Source: a virus. Taken from it: a DNA stretch of 64,000 nucleotides. Each line of letters begins with the position of its first letter. The first letter of the stretch is position 1. Shown here one piece after another: positions 23,980-33,521 of the stretch. Where the stretch lies: positions 1-64,000 of IMG/VR virus record IMGVR_UViG_3300037107_000081. One strand, written 5' to 3'. A program made the translations under genes and the position numbers. The notes below the pieces were generated by a model, which worked only from the letters and a program-made list of their open reading frames with translations, made no database searches and was not told where the DNA came from.

Positions 23980-25515
23980 ATGTTGAATTTACAAGAACTT
24001 TCATCTTTAATAAAAAAAGCCGCAGATACAATTGAGGCTAATGAAAAATTTCCCGTTGCTATTTTGGCAGCAAAAGCAAGGCGAGAGGCAAGTGCAAGGC
24101 CAACAGATACTCATCTAATAAATGCGTCGCAGGTTCTTACTAAAATAGCATCTTCTGACAAAATGTTTATTAGTAAGAGTGAACTTGCTAATATAGTCGA
24201 ACGTTTTGGAGCAACCCACTCTAAGCTATCTTCGGTTTTTTCTGAGGAACTTGGCAAGCGTGCAGAACCAAAGCCGCAGACGTTCGCTCGAGAAGCTAAT
24301 GAGGGCATTTCTCTGGACCGTGACTATCAAAGATTTTCGGATCCGGTTCTAGCTAATGCATTGAGTGGTGCTTTTGATGCCAAGCCTGTTGAGAAGATTT
24401 ATTCGCCGGCTGATGCACAGAGAGCTCATCGTGCGGCTTATGCTCAATTGCTTAGTATTGGTGTTGTTCCTAAGGAAGTTGTTACATTCGCTGGTCGTAA
24501 GGATATAATTATCTGCCAGGCTAATTACGAAACACAAATGGGTCAAGCTAATGTATTGATTCCGGTTGAGTTGATTGAGGGTAGAGCCGTTCTTCCATCA
24601 ATGTTTTTTAGTCTAAATGGTTTTGAAGATTTGGAAAAGACCGCTTATCTAGACCACATTAAGGCAGTGGTAGGTAAAGGGTTTAGAGTTGATGGTTCTA
24701 AGCTTCTTGATGTTCTTGAGCAGGTGAAGCGTGGCAGTTCAACTCTGTGCAATGATGTAGAATTGGCTGCAATAAAGGTAGCCTCAGAGCAAAACTCGCC
24801 GGCCATGCTAGATCAAAACGGTATTTATTATACAGAAGTTCTTGATACAAAGGCTGATGTTGAGCTTCCAAAGATGGCCGAGACTAAGGAGAGTAAGTTT
24901 GCCGAGACACTAAGCTCTGCAAACGGAATTGCTAACTTCATTCATAGTGATCGTGTTGTAGAAGCAGGCCGGTCCATGCTCAGTAGGAAATTTGCTGAGA
25001 TTGGTTACAAGAGTGTTCAGATTAAGGTAGCCGAAGTTGAGAAGGATAAGATTTTTTATGCTGTGGCTATTGGAACTGGTACTGGATTTAAGGTTCCGAT
25101 TGAAGTAACTGGAACAAACGTATTCCCTCCAAAGATTATATTTGCTGATGGCATTGTTACAGCTTTTAGTAAGGAAGCAATAACAGAGGCAGTTAAGGCT
25201 GGTATTGGGGGTAACAAACAAGCATTATCGATTGCTAGTAACTGTTCTGGAATGAAACCAACTGAACTTCTTGATATTGTAAAGAAGGCTGTTCATGATG
25301 GTAATTATGCTAGGGCCGAAGATGCAATAAATGTTTTAGGTGAGATCGATCCAAGCGCACAGAAGGTTGCTATTGCGCACATGATGTTGAATATTTCTGA
25401 GTCTGGTAAAGATCCTAGTGGTGATATTTCCGAGATGCAGAAATTAGCAAACAAGCCAGTACAAGACACTCCGATGTTTATGAGTTATAAGATTTTCTTT
25501 CCGGAAGGAGCTTAA
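23980..25515 (+). CDS. large hypothetical virion-module protein (511 aa)
   Basis: The protein is Ala-rich and mainly helical at both ends. It begins LQELSSLIKKAADTIEANEK, followed by a central beta-containing region. An AGGAATT ribosome site precedes the ATG. It is co-transcribed with the 1118-residue protein that follows 2 nt later. Composition and position suggest a virion structural or internal protein. No family is recognised. Confidence 0.65.
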   Translation: MLNLQELSSLIKKAADTIEANEKFPVAILAAKARREASARPTDTHLINASQVLTKIASSDKMFISKSELANIVERFGATHSKLSSVFSEELGKRAEPKPQTFAREANEGISLDRDYQRFSDPVLANALSGAFDAKPVEKIYSPADAQRAHRAAYAQLLSIGVVPKEVVTFAGRKDIIICQANYETQMGQANVLIPVELIEGRAVLPSMFFSLNGFEDLEKTAYLDHIKAVVGKGFRVDGSKLLDVLEQVKRGSSTLCNDVELAAIKVASEQNSPAMLDQNGIYYTEVLDTKADVELPKMAETKESKFAETLSSANGIANFIHSDRVVEAGRSMLSRKFAEIGYKSVQIKVAEVEKDKIFYAVAIGTGTGFKVPIEVTGTNVFPPKIIFADGIVTAFSKEAITEAVKAGIGGNKQALSIASNCSGMKPTELLDIVKKAVHDGNYARAEDAINVLGEIDPSAQKVAIAHMMLNISESGKDPSGDISEMQKLANKPVQDTPMFMSYKIFFPEGA

Positions 25516-25517
25516 TC

Positions 25518-28500
25518 ATGCCAGTTTCAATGGACCTAAGACTTCTAGCCAAAAAGCTGGAAAAAAGCAGTGATGATGTTTTGGTCAATGCTTCCTTAAA
25601 AAGCCCTAAGGAATTCGAAAGAGTTTCAATGGCCGTTGCTGCTGCATCTACTTTGCTAGAAGAAGTTGCAAATGACATGGATAATCAAGCTTCTTTTAGT
25701 ATTACAGAACAACAGCTCGATGAATTGGCCGCTCTCGCAAGTTCGTTTGATGAGAGCAATGATCCACTATTGAGAAAACAAGCTTCTGTTATTGATGAGT
25801 TATTACTTAGCATTGCGGCTCCAAAAAATGCCATTGCTGCTGCTAATAAAGCTACTGCCGACGAGATTAAGAGATTGCGTGAACAGCATAGCAAGGGTCG
25901 TCGTGAAGAAGCTTATGATGCGCCAAGGGAAGCTCTGCACAAGATGGAAAATGCAGCTGGCCAAGCCAAAGCAGTTGAGCAGCAGGTAAAGCGATTTGTG
26001 CCTATGGAAGCTCCTTTGCAAACTCGTTATCCCCCGGATCGTCCTGGTGGGCAGATGACTCGCATTACTGACCATGTTTATCAGGATATAGTTACTGGAA
26101 TTATCTATGACTATAAAGCCGGATACAAGACTCAGAAGGGCAATGAGGTTCCTGGTGGATCTGTTGAGAATCAAACTCGTGAACTGGGTGATTCTCGTAA
26201 CCAAGGCACATCTATGTTTGAGAGTCGTCAGTCTTTGATGGGGCGCTATGCCGAGGACAATTCTGATCTAAAAAAAAATTCAGCAATAGATAAAATTGCA
26301 ATAGCGCTGAAATCTATTCGTGATTTTGCGCCTAAATTATTAAATGCTGCTATTGATAATGCTCGGGATGATGGTCTTTCAACATCTCAGATTGCCGATA
26401 TTCTTGCTTCAGATATTTCCAGCAAAAGGGGATTAGAAGCCATAGCTCAATATGAAGGAGACGATGAATATCAAGTAAACCCTTTAGCCGATGAACTTGA
26501 TGACATTTCTGAAGAGGAGAGGGATTATCAAGGGGCTAGGAGATTATTTAAAGCAATTTCAGATTCAGGTTGGAAAAATAGTCCAGCTTTAATTGCTCAT
26601 CATATCGCAGCGTTATCAGAACACGGTGCATCTCCATTGACAATAGACTTGCTTCAAAGAGAATTTTTATTTGGAGAATCATTAGATGAACCAAATGATG
26701 ATGGTCCAATAACTGTACGACCACATGCTGAAATAGAAAGCGCACCAACTGTATTCTCACCATTAAGTGCTTCATCAAAACAAAGCTTAATGGCTCTTGC
26801 ATTGAGTGCGATCCAAGAATTAGCACCGCATCTTCTAAAATCGGCTGTTGCAAAATCAAAAGAATTATTAACTGATCAACAAATAAAATCAGTTTTATCA
26901 TCTAATTTTGTTAACAAGTTCGATAAACAAGCTGATGAAATAAAGATTGCTGAATCTCTGTTCCCGCATTTAAAAGATTTGGGCTGGAATGATTTAATAG
27001 AACAGCACACAAAAGTAATGTCGGCTCTAGGAATCAGCCAAGATAAAATACAAAAACTCTCTGGTAAAAAAACTAATAGAATTAATGTATTATCAAATAT
27101 TTTAAAATCAGCTGGTGTAAGAGAGATTGAATTTACAGATGAGCTGCCAGATTTAGAATTAGATAAAGAACCAGAGTTTGTTAATGTATTAGATCCAAAT
27201 GCTGAGGAAGAAGAGGTTCCTACTGAGCTACCAAGAGATACTATTCCATCTCCACCTCCAGCAAATAAACCAACATTACCGCCATGGAATCCAAAGGTAA
27301 AAGAGCATGTGTTGACAGAAAGGGATAAAGAAAGGCAAGTTAAACCATTTACAGAAAAGCACAATGATATATTAAAGGGTGTTGTTAGTTCTTTATCTTT
27401 ACCTTGGGGTGAATATATAAGCAAGCACCCAGAAACAAAACTAAGCTCTGAAAAAGTTAGACAATTAGAAACAGAAATTGGAAATCTTGTTCAGGCAGCT
27501 AAGACAGGAAGAGGTAATGATACTCCTGGTTTTGAAAAAATATTTGGAAGCTTTAAGTTCAAGGGCGAAACAATGCCTGTTGCTGTAGATAAACTTCCTA
27601 AAGATGTTAAAGATGCCATGAAAGATATGTTTATGGCAAAGGAAACTACTGAATCTGTTGCTAAATATCTTATGAAGCTTATTAGGGCTGGCGCAGATTT
27701 TGAGATTATTCCGCTCAAAGAATTGCAAAAGGCTCGTGTAGCAATGCTTGGGCCGCAAAATAAAAGACAAGCTGAAGAATTAAGACAGAAAGTTTTTGGT
27801 GGAATTTTAAGAAAAGCAACTAATTATATCCTGGCTGGTAAAAATCTTCCTGCGATGTTTGATTCTCAAGAAGGCGATAACGAAATTACAGCGCTTAAGT
27901 TTACAAAAATGCTTGAGGATATTGTGGGTGAAGTAACTACAACTAGAAGGAAGAAGGGGTTGGTTGCTGAGTTGCCAGAGGATAAGATTTCTTTATTTAG
28001 TGATCCTCAAGAATATATACAGATGTTTAGGGAAGCTCAAGAAAAGTTTCCAACAATATCTCAAAAATCAATGGCTGATAAACTTCACAATGCAGAAATG
28101 AGAAAGCAGCAGAGCCAATATATGGAAGAGAAGGGGTATATTTCTCCGGATGAAAAATTAATTGGTGGTGCTAGTGCTCGTTTCATGTTGCCCTGGCAGT
28201 TGGAGGGTGATTATGGTGGAGAGTGGACCGAAGATTTCCAGGGTATGAAGAATCTTTTCGAAAACCCAAAGGAATATGAGCATAAATATATTGAGGCCAA
28301 ACACAAGTTTCCATATAAGAGACAAGAAGTTCCCAAGGAAGTTTATCAGATTAGGGCTGCAGAACCAGAAAATGTAGCAAATATTCCGAGAGAAATTAAG
28401 GATAAGATATTTAATTTGATGAATTCAGGAATAACAAATGATGAGCTTATTGAAACCATGAAACAGGATAATGTTAGTCCAGAAACCGTTACAAAATACA

Positions 28501-28874
28501 AAGACTTCCTAAAGAACAGTGGTGGCGGAATTCGTGGATTGGTTAGTAGAATGGCTAATGCTAAGAATGGTCCAGTAGATATATCAAAAGTAAAAGCTAT
28601 GATTAAGAAGAGATGGCCTAATGCTGATGCTTCTGATGATATTATAGATCATTTGTATTCTATTGAGTTGGCTAATGCTAAAGATAAGGAAAAGAAAGAT
28701 TCTGAAATTGATAGGTGGATGGCTGAGCAGGGTTTCTTCCCGCCCAATCAACCGGCTACAATTGGTGGTAGGTCATTCGCTAAAATCCTAAGTGGAAATG
28801 GGTTTTTCAATCCTCTTGGAGCTGATCCGATTAATGCTCGCAAAAAGGAAGACATTAAACATGGGCGAGCGTAA
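25518..28874 (+). CDS. very large helical virion-module protein (1118 aa) with internal duplication
   Basis: This is mostly charged helix with Pro-rich linkers (PSPPPANKPTLPPW, about residues 577-590). A ~150-residue unit occurs twice. FAPKLLNAAIDNARDDGLS (about 273) is echoed by LAPHLLKSAVAKSKELL (about 434), and LFKAISDSGWKNSPALI by LFPHLKDLGWNDLIEQH. A copy of the dispersed DNA motif lies in frame at 27057 and encodes LSGKK. AAGGAG precedes the start. It is probably a virion internal or tail-associated protein. No enzyme motif is seen. Confidence 0.65.
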   Translation: MPVSMDLRLLAKKLEKSSDDVLVNASLKSPKEFERVSMAVAAASTLLEEVANDMDNQASFSITEQQLDELAALASSFDESNDPLLRKQASVIDELLLSIAAPKNAIAAANKATADEIKRLREQHSKGRREEAYDAPREALHKMENAAGQAKAVEQQVKRFVPMEAPLQTRYPPDRPGGQMTRITDHVYQDIVTGIIYDYKAGYKTQKGNEVPGGSVENQTRELGDSRNQGTSMFESRQSLMGRYAEDNSDLKKNSAIDKIAIALKSIRDFAPKLLNAAIDNARDDGLSTSQIADILASDISSKRGLEAIAQYEGDDEYQVNPLADELDDISEEERDYQGARRLFKAISDSGWKNSPALIAHHIAALSEHGASPLTIDLLQREFLFGESLDEPNDDGPITVRPHAEIESAPTVFSPLSASSKQSLMALALSAIQELAPHLLKSAVAKSKELLTDQQIKSVLSSNFVNKFDKQADEIKIAESLFPHLKDLGWNDLIEQHTKVMSALGISQDKIQKLSGKKTNRINVLSNILKSAGVREIEFTDELPDLELDKEPEFVNVLDPNAEEEEVPTELPRDTIPSPPPANKPTLPPWNPKVKEHVLTERDKERQVKPFTEKHNDILKGVVSSLSLPWGEYISKHPETKLSSEKVRQLETEIGNLVQAAKTGRGNDTPGFEKIFGSFKFKGETMPVAVDKLPKDVKDAMKDMFMAKETTESVAKYLMKLIRAGADFEIIPLKELQKARVAMLGPQNKRQAEELRQKVFGGILRKATNYILAGKNLPAMFDSQEGDNEITALKFTKMLEDIVGEVTTTRRKKGLVAELPEDKISLFSDPQEYIQMFREAQEKFPTISQKSMADKLHNAEMRKQQSQYMEEKGYISPDEKLIGGASARFMLPWQLEGDYGGEWTEDFQGMKNLFENPKEYEHKYIEAKHKFPYKRQEVPKEVYQIRAAEPENVANIPREIKDKIFNLMNSGITNDELIETMKQDNVSPETVTKYKDFLKNSGGGIRGLVSRMANAKNGPVDISKVKAMIKKRWPNADASDDIIDHLYSIELANAKDKEKKDSEIDRWMAEQGFFPPNQPATIGGRSFAKILSGNGFFNPLGADPINARKKEDIKHGRA
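27057..27090 (+). repeat. dispersed motif, in-frame copy inside a gene
   Basis: The sequence is CTCTCTGGTAAAAAAACTAA, then TAGAATTAATGTAT, a near-complete copy inside the 1118-residue gene. It translates as LSGKKTNRINV between the duplicated helical unit and the acidic linker, so it is tolerated in a likely flexible region. Confidence 0.65.
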
Positions 28875-28882
28875 GGAATGAA

Positions 28883-29680
28883 ATGCCAGCTGATTTTACA
28901 AAGATTATTGATCATCCCGAGAAGCAAAATATAATCTCGAAGCTTGTTAGCGGTGAGAATTCTAAAGTTGTATCTAATTACCTAAAAGATAAATATTCAA
29001 AAGCCGATGAAGCACACCTAAGAATTCCGGCAACAACTCTACAGGAATTTTTGGATACGTATGCCGATCATCATGGGTTTGTAAAAAAGATAATTCAGAG
29101 GGATGCTGATAGTAAAATAGATAGGAAGATTGCAGAATCACTAATGGATACGCGTGCTTGGAGGGAGCGTGTTCAAGATGGTGTTGATAAGCAATTAAAT
29201 TATATAGAGAAGCTTGATCATTTAACAACTATTATGGAGGCTCGCGCTGAACAATTATTTGATTTGATTCAGAGTGATCCGGAAAATAGTAAAGTTGACT
29301 ATATTTTTACTAAGTACGCAGAAATATTAATGCAGATAATTGAAAAGGCTGACAAAATTCGTAATGATAAACCAGATGTGCGTGTTGAGCATACCTATAC
29401 TTTACAGATGGTAGAACAGCAATCATTTGCATTTCAGGAAACAATTCGTGAGTTTCTTCCGCGTCTTGGTCCAGATCAGGTTTCTATATTTTTTGATTTG
29501 TTAAATGAGAATCTATCCAAGATGAAGCCTAAAGAAATAGGGCCAGCTCCAGTTACAACAAGAGATATTGAAAAAGAAAGACAATCACTGGATAAGTTGG
29601 ATGCTAATGTTCAGGAATTTGATCAGAAATTTTTAGAAGAATATAAAGATGAAGAGGAGGATGAAGATGAGTCTGAATAA
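28883..29680 (+). CDS. HTH-containing packaging/virion-module protein (265 aa)
   Basis: Residues ~8-62 (IIDHPEKQNIISKLVSGENS, then VSNYLKDKY, then RIPATTLQEFLDTYADHHG) resemble the HTH of phage proteins that precede terminase or portal genes. Long helices and a strongly acidic tail (EEYKDEEEDEDESE) follow. A small-terminase role is possible, but TerL is 6 kb away, so this is weak. The ribosome site AGGAGG for the next gene is embedded in its acidic tail codons. Confidence 0.6.
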   Translation: MPADFTKIIDHPEKQNIISKLVSGENSKVVSNYLKDKYSKADEAHLRIPATTLQEFLDTYADHHGFVKKIIQRDADSKIDRKIAESLMDTRAWRERVQDGVDKQLNYIEKLDHLTTIMEARAEQLFDLIQSDPENSKVDYIFTKYAEILMQIIEKADKIRNDKPDVRVEHTYTLQMVEQQSFAFQETIREFLPRLGPDQVSIFFDLLNENLSKMKPKEIGPAPVTTRDIEKERQSLDKLDANVQEFDQKFLEEYKDEEEDEDESE

Positions 29681-31610
29681 ACATTTTCAAAATCAGCTAG
29701 ATTCTTCTAATTGTGAATTTTTACCAGAGGATATAAAAAATAATGTACTCTCTGATTTTCACACAATGTCACAGCTTGATATAGATAACAATGCTGATCA
29801 GAACCAATTCTTTATGGTGAGAAATCATGTGCAAGAGATTGTTAATTTAGTATTCAATAGAAAATTAAATGACAACACATCTAGGGCAATTGCTGCGGAA
29901 GTTTTCAGGAATAGGGAAAATGCACCTATTGGAACGCTTTTGGAGTTAATACAAGCCACTGAACTCGCATTAAAGAAGATGATACCTGATTACATTAGAC
30001 CCAAGATTGCCTATCCTCAACCAATGGCAATTGAGGAGCGTCCTGAATATGATATTGGTCGTTGGGTAATGGCTACACGAGAGATATATAATTTGATGAA
30101 TAAAGGATATTCTCAAGATCAGGCTGAAAAAAATATAACTGGCAATTGGGAAGTAAGGGAAAAAATGGATTATGAACAATGGTTAAAATTCTATAAGGAC
30201 AAAACTCCGGAGAAATATCCCAAACTCGCAGCAGAAGATCATGGCGAAAATTTATTCTTGGCCAATCTTCCTCTTGGTGTTGGGGCTTTGCGTGCTCGTA
30301 CCAATAACAGCGGAAAGTTCCCTAATCCTATCTCAAGCGATCAATATAATTCAAAGGTGTCTCCTGGGTTGACGCAGAATTTACCAGAATCAGATGTAGC
30401 TTCTGCTCGTGATAAAATTGAAGGCCAGCGCAAGAAGCTTATTAGTCGTTTGAATTCTGCTGAAAAAATGTTGGCTTCGCTTGATGGTCAATTATTTGCT
30501 GGAGATGATCAAGAATTAATGTTGAAACTTCTTCAGGATTTGAAACGAAGAATTCAAATAGCCAATAAACTTACGGCAAAATCATCATTGTTTGAAGATT
30601 ATATTTATCGTACAGCAAATTTCTTGAAGGTTAAAGGTAAGGATGATGCTGCTAATTTCTTTTATAAGATAGCACAATTTGGTGAAGGGCCTGCTGATGG
30701 AGGGCTTGATCTTGGTGAGTCTGAGGTTCCTGGAGAAGAAGCTGCACCACAAGCAGTATCAGACGATGGTAATAAACAAGAGACTTATGAATGTTTGAAG
30801 GAGTTTTTCGCCAACTTGAAAGAGGGAATTGATGATGAAAATTCTCCTGAAGAAAAAAAGCCTGAGGAGTTAAAGCCAAATCCAACTGCTTTAAATATTC
30901 CACCACCAGCTGTTCCTGCACCTCCTGCCAAAGCCACAGCATCAATTGAAGATAATATCAAGCTTGGTATGGGTTACTGGCACAAGAATGCACAGATGGC
31001 TCCAGCAGCACCAGCGCCAAAACAATTACGCACAGCACCACCCAAGCGTCCTAATAATGAACTTGAGGCTGTAGAGGGTGTTGTGCCGGAAGATAATACC
31101 GAAGATGTAATTGATGCGGCTCTCAAGAATGTTTCAATTAATGATGTTATTAGCCGATTGGAAATGCTTGTTTCAATTTATAATAAGAGAGAAATTGCTC
31201 GTCAGTTAGCCATTCTTGATATTATGATGGATCGCATTGGTTTATCTTCATTCTTCCCAGCTTTAGGTGAGGCAATGAGTAAGGCTCTTGAATCTAATCA
31301 GTACATTGGAAGTCGTCTTGAAGGTGTGTTGACTAAGCTAAAAGGATCTCTTGAGGTTGCTGGTGCCTCTGAATGGATGGAAGTAAAGCAACAGAACAAT
31401 CCAGAGACAGCAAATATTAGGCGCAATCTTCAAGAAAAAGAAGATGAAGAGAAAAGGCGCAAGGAAATGAGGAAGCAACAAGATATAGCAAAGATGGAGG
31501 GTGGTGCAGCGGGTCCTGATGTGGGTCCGGCAGCAGTTCCAGTTGGAGAATCGGTTGATTTGCAGAGACCAGCTAAAGTCGAAAGGGCACCAAGAATAGA
31601 TGTGCGCTAA
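29667..31610 (+). CDS. large virion-module protein with Pro/Ala linkers (647 aa)
   Basis: ATG 29667 is chosen because AGGAGG lies 6-7 nt before it; upstream ATGs at 29649 and 29661 lack that spacing. An N-terminal helical region is followed by a Pro/Ala-rich linker (about residues 395-450, PPPAVPAPPAKATAS). A helical C-terminal domain ends in a charged coiled coil (QEKEDEEKRRKEMRKQQD). It includes a helix-G-helix element (ANFLKVKGKDDAANFFYKIA) shared with other virion genes. No family is recognised. Confidence 0.65.
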   Translation: MSLNKHFQNQLDSSNCEFLPEDIKNNVLSDFHTMSQLDIDNNADQNQFFMVRNHVQEIVNLVFNRKLNDNTSRAIAAEVFRNRENAPIGTLLELIQATELALKKMIPDYIRPKIAYPQPMAIEERPEYDIGRWVMATREIYNLMNKGYSQDQAEKNITGNWEVREKMDYEQWLKFYKDKTPEKYPKLAAEDHGENLFLANLPLGVGALRARTNNSGKFPNPISSDQYNSKVSPGLTQNLPESDVASARDKIEGQRKKLISRLNSAEKMLASLDGQLFAGDDQELMLKLLQDLKRRIQIANKLTAKSSLFEDYIYRTANFLKVKGKDDAANFFYKIAQFGEGPADGGLDLGESEVPGEEAAPQAVSDDGNKQETYECLKEFFANLKEGIDDENSPEEKKPEELKPNPTALNIPPPAVPAPPAKATASIEDNIKLGMGYWHKNAQMAPAAPAPKQLRTAPPKRPNNELEAVEGVVPEDNTEDVIDAALKNVSINDVISRLEMLVSIYNKREIARQLAILDIMMDRIGLSSFFPALGEAMSKALESNQYIGSRLEGVLTKLKGSLEVAGASEWMEVKQQNNPETANIRRNLQEKEDEEKRRKEMRKQQDIAKMEGGAAGPDVGPAAVPVGESVDLQRPAKVERAPRIDVR

Positions 31611-31619
31611 GAGGATAAA

Positions 31620-32360
31620 ATGGCTGGACTTAGGGATACTCTACTGGAAATAAAACGCCTAGCAAAAGATAATGGTTTGTCTGAGCCATATATCGTAGGC
31701 GGTCTTCCACGTGATAAAATCCTTAATCGTTCTCGTAAAATAGAAGATGTAGACTTAACTTCTGGTGATGAGTCTATTCATAAATTGGCAGAAATTACAG
31801 CTAATAATTTCAAAGTTGTACCAATGAGATTTCCAGATGGTCATTATCAAGTTTATATTGATGGCGTTAAGTATGATTTCTCTTCAAACTATAACTCACC
31901 AGATGCTAAATATTTTTTGGAAAAGGTTGGTATTAAAAACCCTACCAATATGCAATTAGAATTATTTAGTCGTGATTTTACTTGCAATACACTTATTTTA
32001 TCATTGGCACTAAGAAAGATTATAGATCCAATTGGTTTGGCATTGGATGATATTAGGAAAAAGATTATCAAGACTCCGCTTCCGCCAAGAATAACTTTGA
32101 GGGATGATACCAAGCGAGTGATTCGTGCAATTTATTTGGCAGCTAAGCTTGGATTTTCTGTAGAAGAAGATATTATTGTATGGGCTCAGAATCATCATGA
32201 GAAAATTAATTCTGAGGTATCTGTGGGATTTGCAAAGAGAAAACTTGCTGATGCTACTCGTGCTGATATAAAAAAGACTACTGAATTACTTAATGCTATG
32301 GGTCTTTGGAATGTGGTGGGGATTCCTAGGATATTAATAGAGCAAAGGAGTGTGTTGTGA
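31620..32360 (+). CDS. class II CCA-adding/poly(A) polymerase-like nucleotidyltransferase
   Basis: The head domain is intact. YIVGGLPRD (24-32) has the GG motif, and EDVDL (42-46) holds the catalytic D43 and D45. SRDFTCNTL (about 117) corresponds to the RRDFTINAL motif and RDDTKRVIRAIYLAAKLGF (about 161) to the RDDPxRxxRAxRFAxxL motif. The 246-residue length lacks most of the body and tail of bacterial enzymes (~400 aa). The family adds CCA to tRNA 3' ends. It sits between virion genes, so it may be a late-expressed or repurposed enzyme. Confidence 0.88.
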   Translation: MAGLRDTLLEIKRLAKDNGLSEPYIVGGLPRDKILNRSRKIEDVDLTSGDESIHKLAEITANNFKVVPMRFPDGHYQVYIDGVKYDFSSNYNSPDAKYFLEKVGIKNPTNMQLELFSRDFTCNTLILSLALRKIIDPIGLALDDIRKKIIKTPLPPRITLRDDTKRVIRAIYLAAKLGFSVEEDIIVWAQNHHEKINSEVSVGFAKRKLADATRADIKKTTELLNAMGLWNVVGIPRILIEQRSVL

Positions 32361-32851
32361 AATTGCGTCTAAAAATAGCTGAGGTTCGCAAAAATAATGA
32401 AGATCCTTGTCCATTTGGGTTGCCGATTCCTTTTGGATGTAAATATGCGGGTAAGAATGTAGAAAATATGGCTCCTTTTAATGTAATGGGTAAAGAAGCA
32501 AGCGAAGATGAAAAGGAAATGTTGGCCGCTGCTAATACTAAATTGTTGGCTTGGAATTTGTTGAGAAGTTCTGAGAAGCCTGAGCAGTGTCCTTATGTTG
32601 GTCATATATTAGAACACAATGATGCAGTTGAGTGTAATCATGACGATACAGCACCAGGACAGGGACCAGCTCAAGCATTAACGGCCGCTCCTTTTTATTC
32701 TAAGATGTTTAATGGAGTAATTACAGGATTGAGTACTTACCCCAGCGGATACCTTGCGGATTACAATGTTAGCAGAAATATGTACTTTGGAAGTTATTCT
32801 TTAAGTGGGAATTTTATAGGTTTTTCTTATACTAAACTAGGCAATGTATAG
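32357..32851 (+). CDS. cysteine-containing hypothetical protein (164 aa)
   Basis: The gene starts at a GTG that overlaps the stop of the nucleotidyltransferase gene (GTGA). Two similar Cys/Pro elements are present, NNEDPCPFGLPIPFGCKYAG and PEQCPYVGHILEHNDAVEC, and might bind a metal. The Gly/Tyr/Ser-rich C terminus (SGYLADYNVSRNMYFGSYSL) is beta-like. No family is recognised. It is probably translationally coupled. Confidence 0.6.
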   Translation: MKLRLKIAEVRKNNEDPCPFGLPIPFGCKYAGKNVENMAPFNVMGKEASEDEKEMLAAANTKLLAWNLLRSSEKPEQCPYVGHILEHNDAVECNHDDTAPGQGPAQALTAAPFYSKMFNGVITGLSTYPSGYLADYNVSRNMYFGSYSLSGNFIGFSYTKLGNV

Positions 32852-33095
32852 GTTTTACTTTAACATAATCATATCTAATTGATTGATCTGTGTTTGATAT
32901 TTTATACATTTTACCAGTATGTGAAGTAGGATCTTTGGTAACCTCAGAATGAATTAAGTATCCAAATTTTTCAGCGTATTTGTATGCCGCCTGCAGAGAG
33001 TTGATTGCCTTAACATTAAATTCATTATACCACTCTGCTTTTTGTGGGTCAGTGTTTTTTGGATCGAAACTCGAAGATATTGAATACATTTTCAT
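32832..33095 (-). CDS. minus-strand hypothetical protein (87 aa)
   Basis: A good ribosome site (TTTTTAGGAGCAATT on the minus strand) precedes the ATG, so this leftward gene is likely real. It is a small basic soluble protein containing WYNEFNVKAINSLQAAYKYA. The 3' end overlaps the convergent plus gene by 20 nt, and a divergent plus gene begins 50 bp away. No family is recognised. Confidence 0.65.
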   Translation of the reverse strand: MKMYSISSSFDPKNTDPQKAEWYNEFNVKAINSLQAAYKYAEKFGYLIHSEVTKDPTSHTGKMYKISNTDQSIRYDYVKVKPIHCLV

Positions 33096-33144
33096 AATTG
33101 CTCCTAAAAATAGGTAGTTGTTAAGTTTGTGTTATATAAGTAAT

Positions 33145-33405
33145 ATGAAGAATTGTTTTAAGGTAGATTTTTATTCACGCGATATTGATCATGGATGGGA
33201 TTATCAAATTGAAGGTGAGGATCTGAAAAATATAAATGATTTGCGTTCAGAAATTAAAAACCTTATATCACGTGCTTATTATGATGATATTGAAGAGCGA
33301 TTATATTATTTACGAATGATTGAGTGGAATATTATAAACATGCATCTTTGGAGTGGTTTTGCTGGAGAATCACAAGCGCCCGAAAGTCCCCTTCTTCTTT
33401 TTTGA
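33145..33405 (+). CDS. small hypothetical protein (86 aa)
   Basis: ATG 33145 is the likely start; a TTG at 33118 would lengthen it by nine residues. It is divergent from the minus gene at 32832-33095, and the shared ~50-bp gap holds a TTATATAAG promoter-like stretch. The protein has many aromatic and acidic residues (YYDDIEERLYYLRMIEWNII). No family is recognised. Confidence 0.5.
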   Translation: MKNCFKVDFYSRDIDHGWDYQIEGEDLKNINDLRSEIKNLISRAYYDDIEERLYYLRMIEWNIINMHLWSGFAGESQAPESPLLLF

Positions 33406-33440
33406 TTTATTGTATCCATCTAAAATAATACTTTCCATAA

Positions 33441-33520
33441 ATCACCACCTATATCAACCAAATTTCTATATATCACCACCTATATCAACCAAATTTCTAT
33501 ATATCAACCAAGTCAACTAA
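33441..33520 (+). repeat. 31-bp tandem direct repeats (two full, one degenerate)
   Basis: Two identical 31-bp units (33441-33471 and 33472-33502) start ATCACCACCTATATCAACCA and end in ATTTCTATAT. A third partial unit follows. TATATCAACCAA appears three times. The array stands in a 220-bp intergenic region without a gene, just before a dispersed motif and a GATATAT box. It could be an iteron-like protein-binding array. There are too few units, and no spacers, for CRISPR. Confidence 0.7.
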
Positions 33521-33521
33521 T

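Noticed and set aside
26876-27424. Minus-strand 182-codon frame opposite the 1118-residue gene
   Set aside because: Its Ser/Gly/Leu-rich composition is the mirror of the plus-strand acidic/Pro-rich linker. There is no ribosome site, and the plus gene is clearly coding.
33441-33520. Tandem 31-bp repeats as a CRISPR array
   Set aside because: There are only two complete units with no spacers between them and no cas genes nearby; direct tandem iteron-like repeats fit better.
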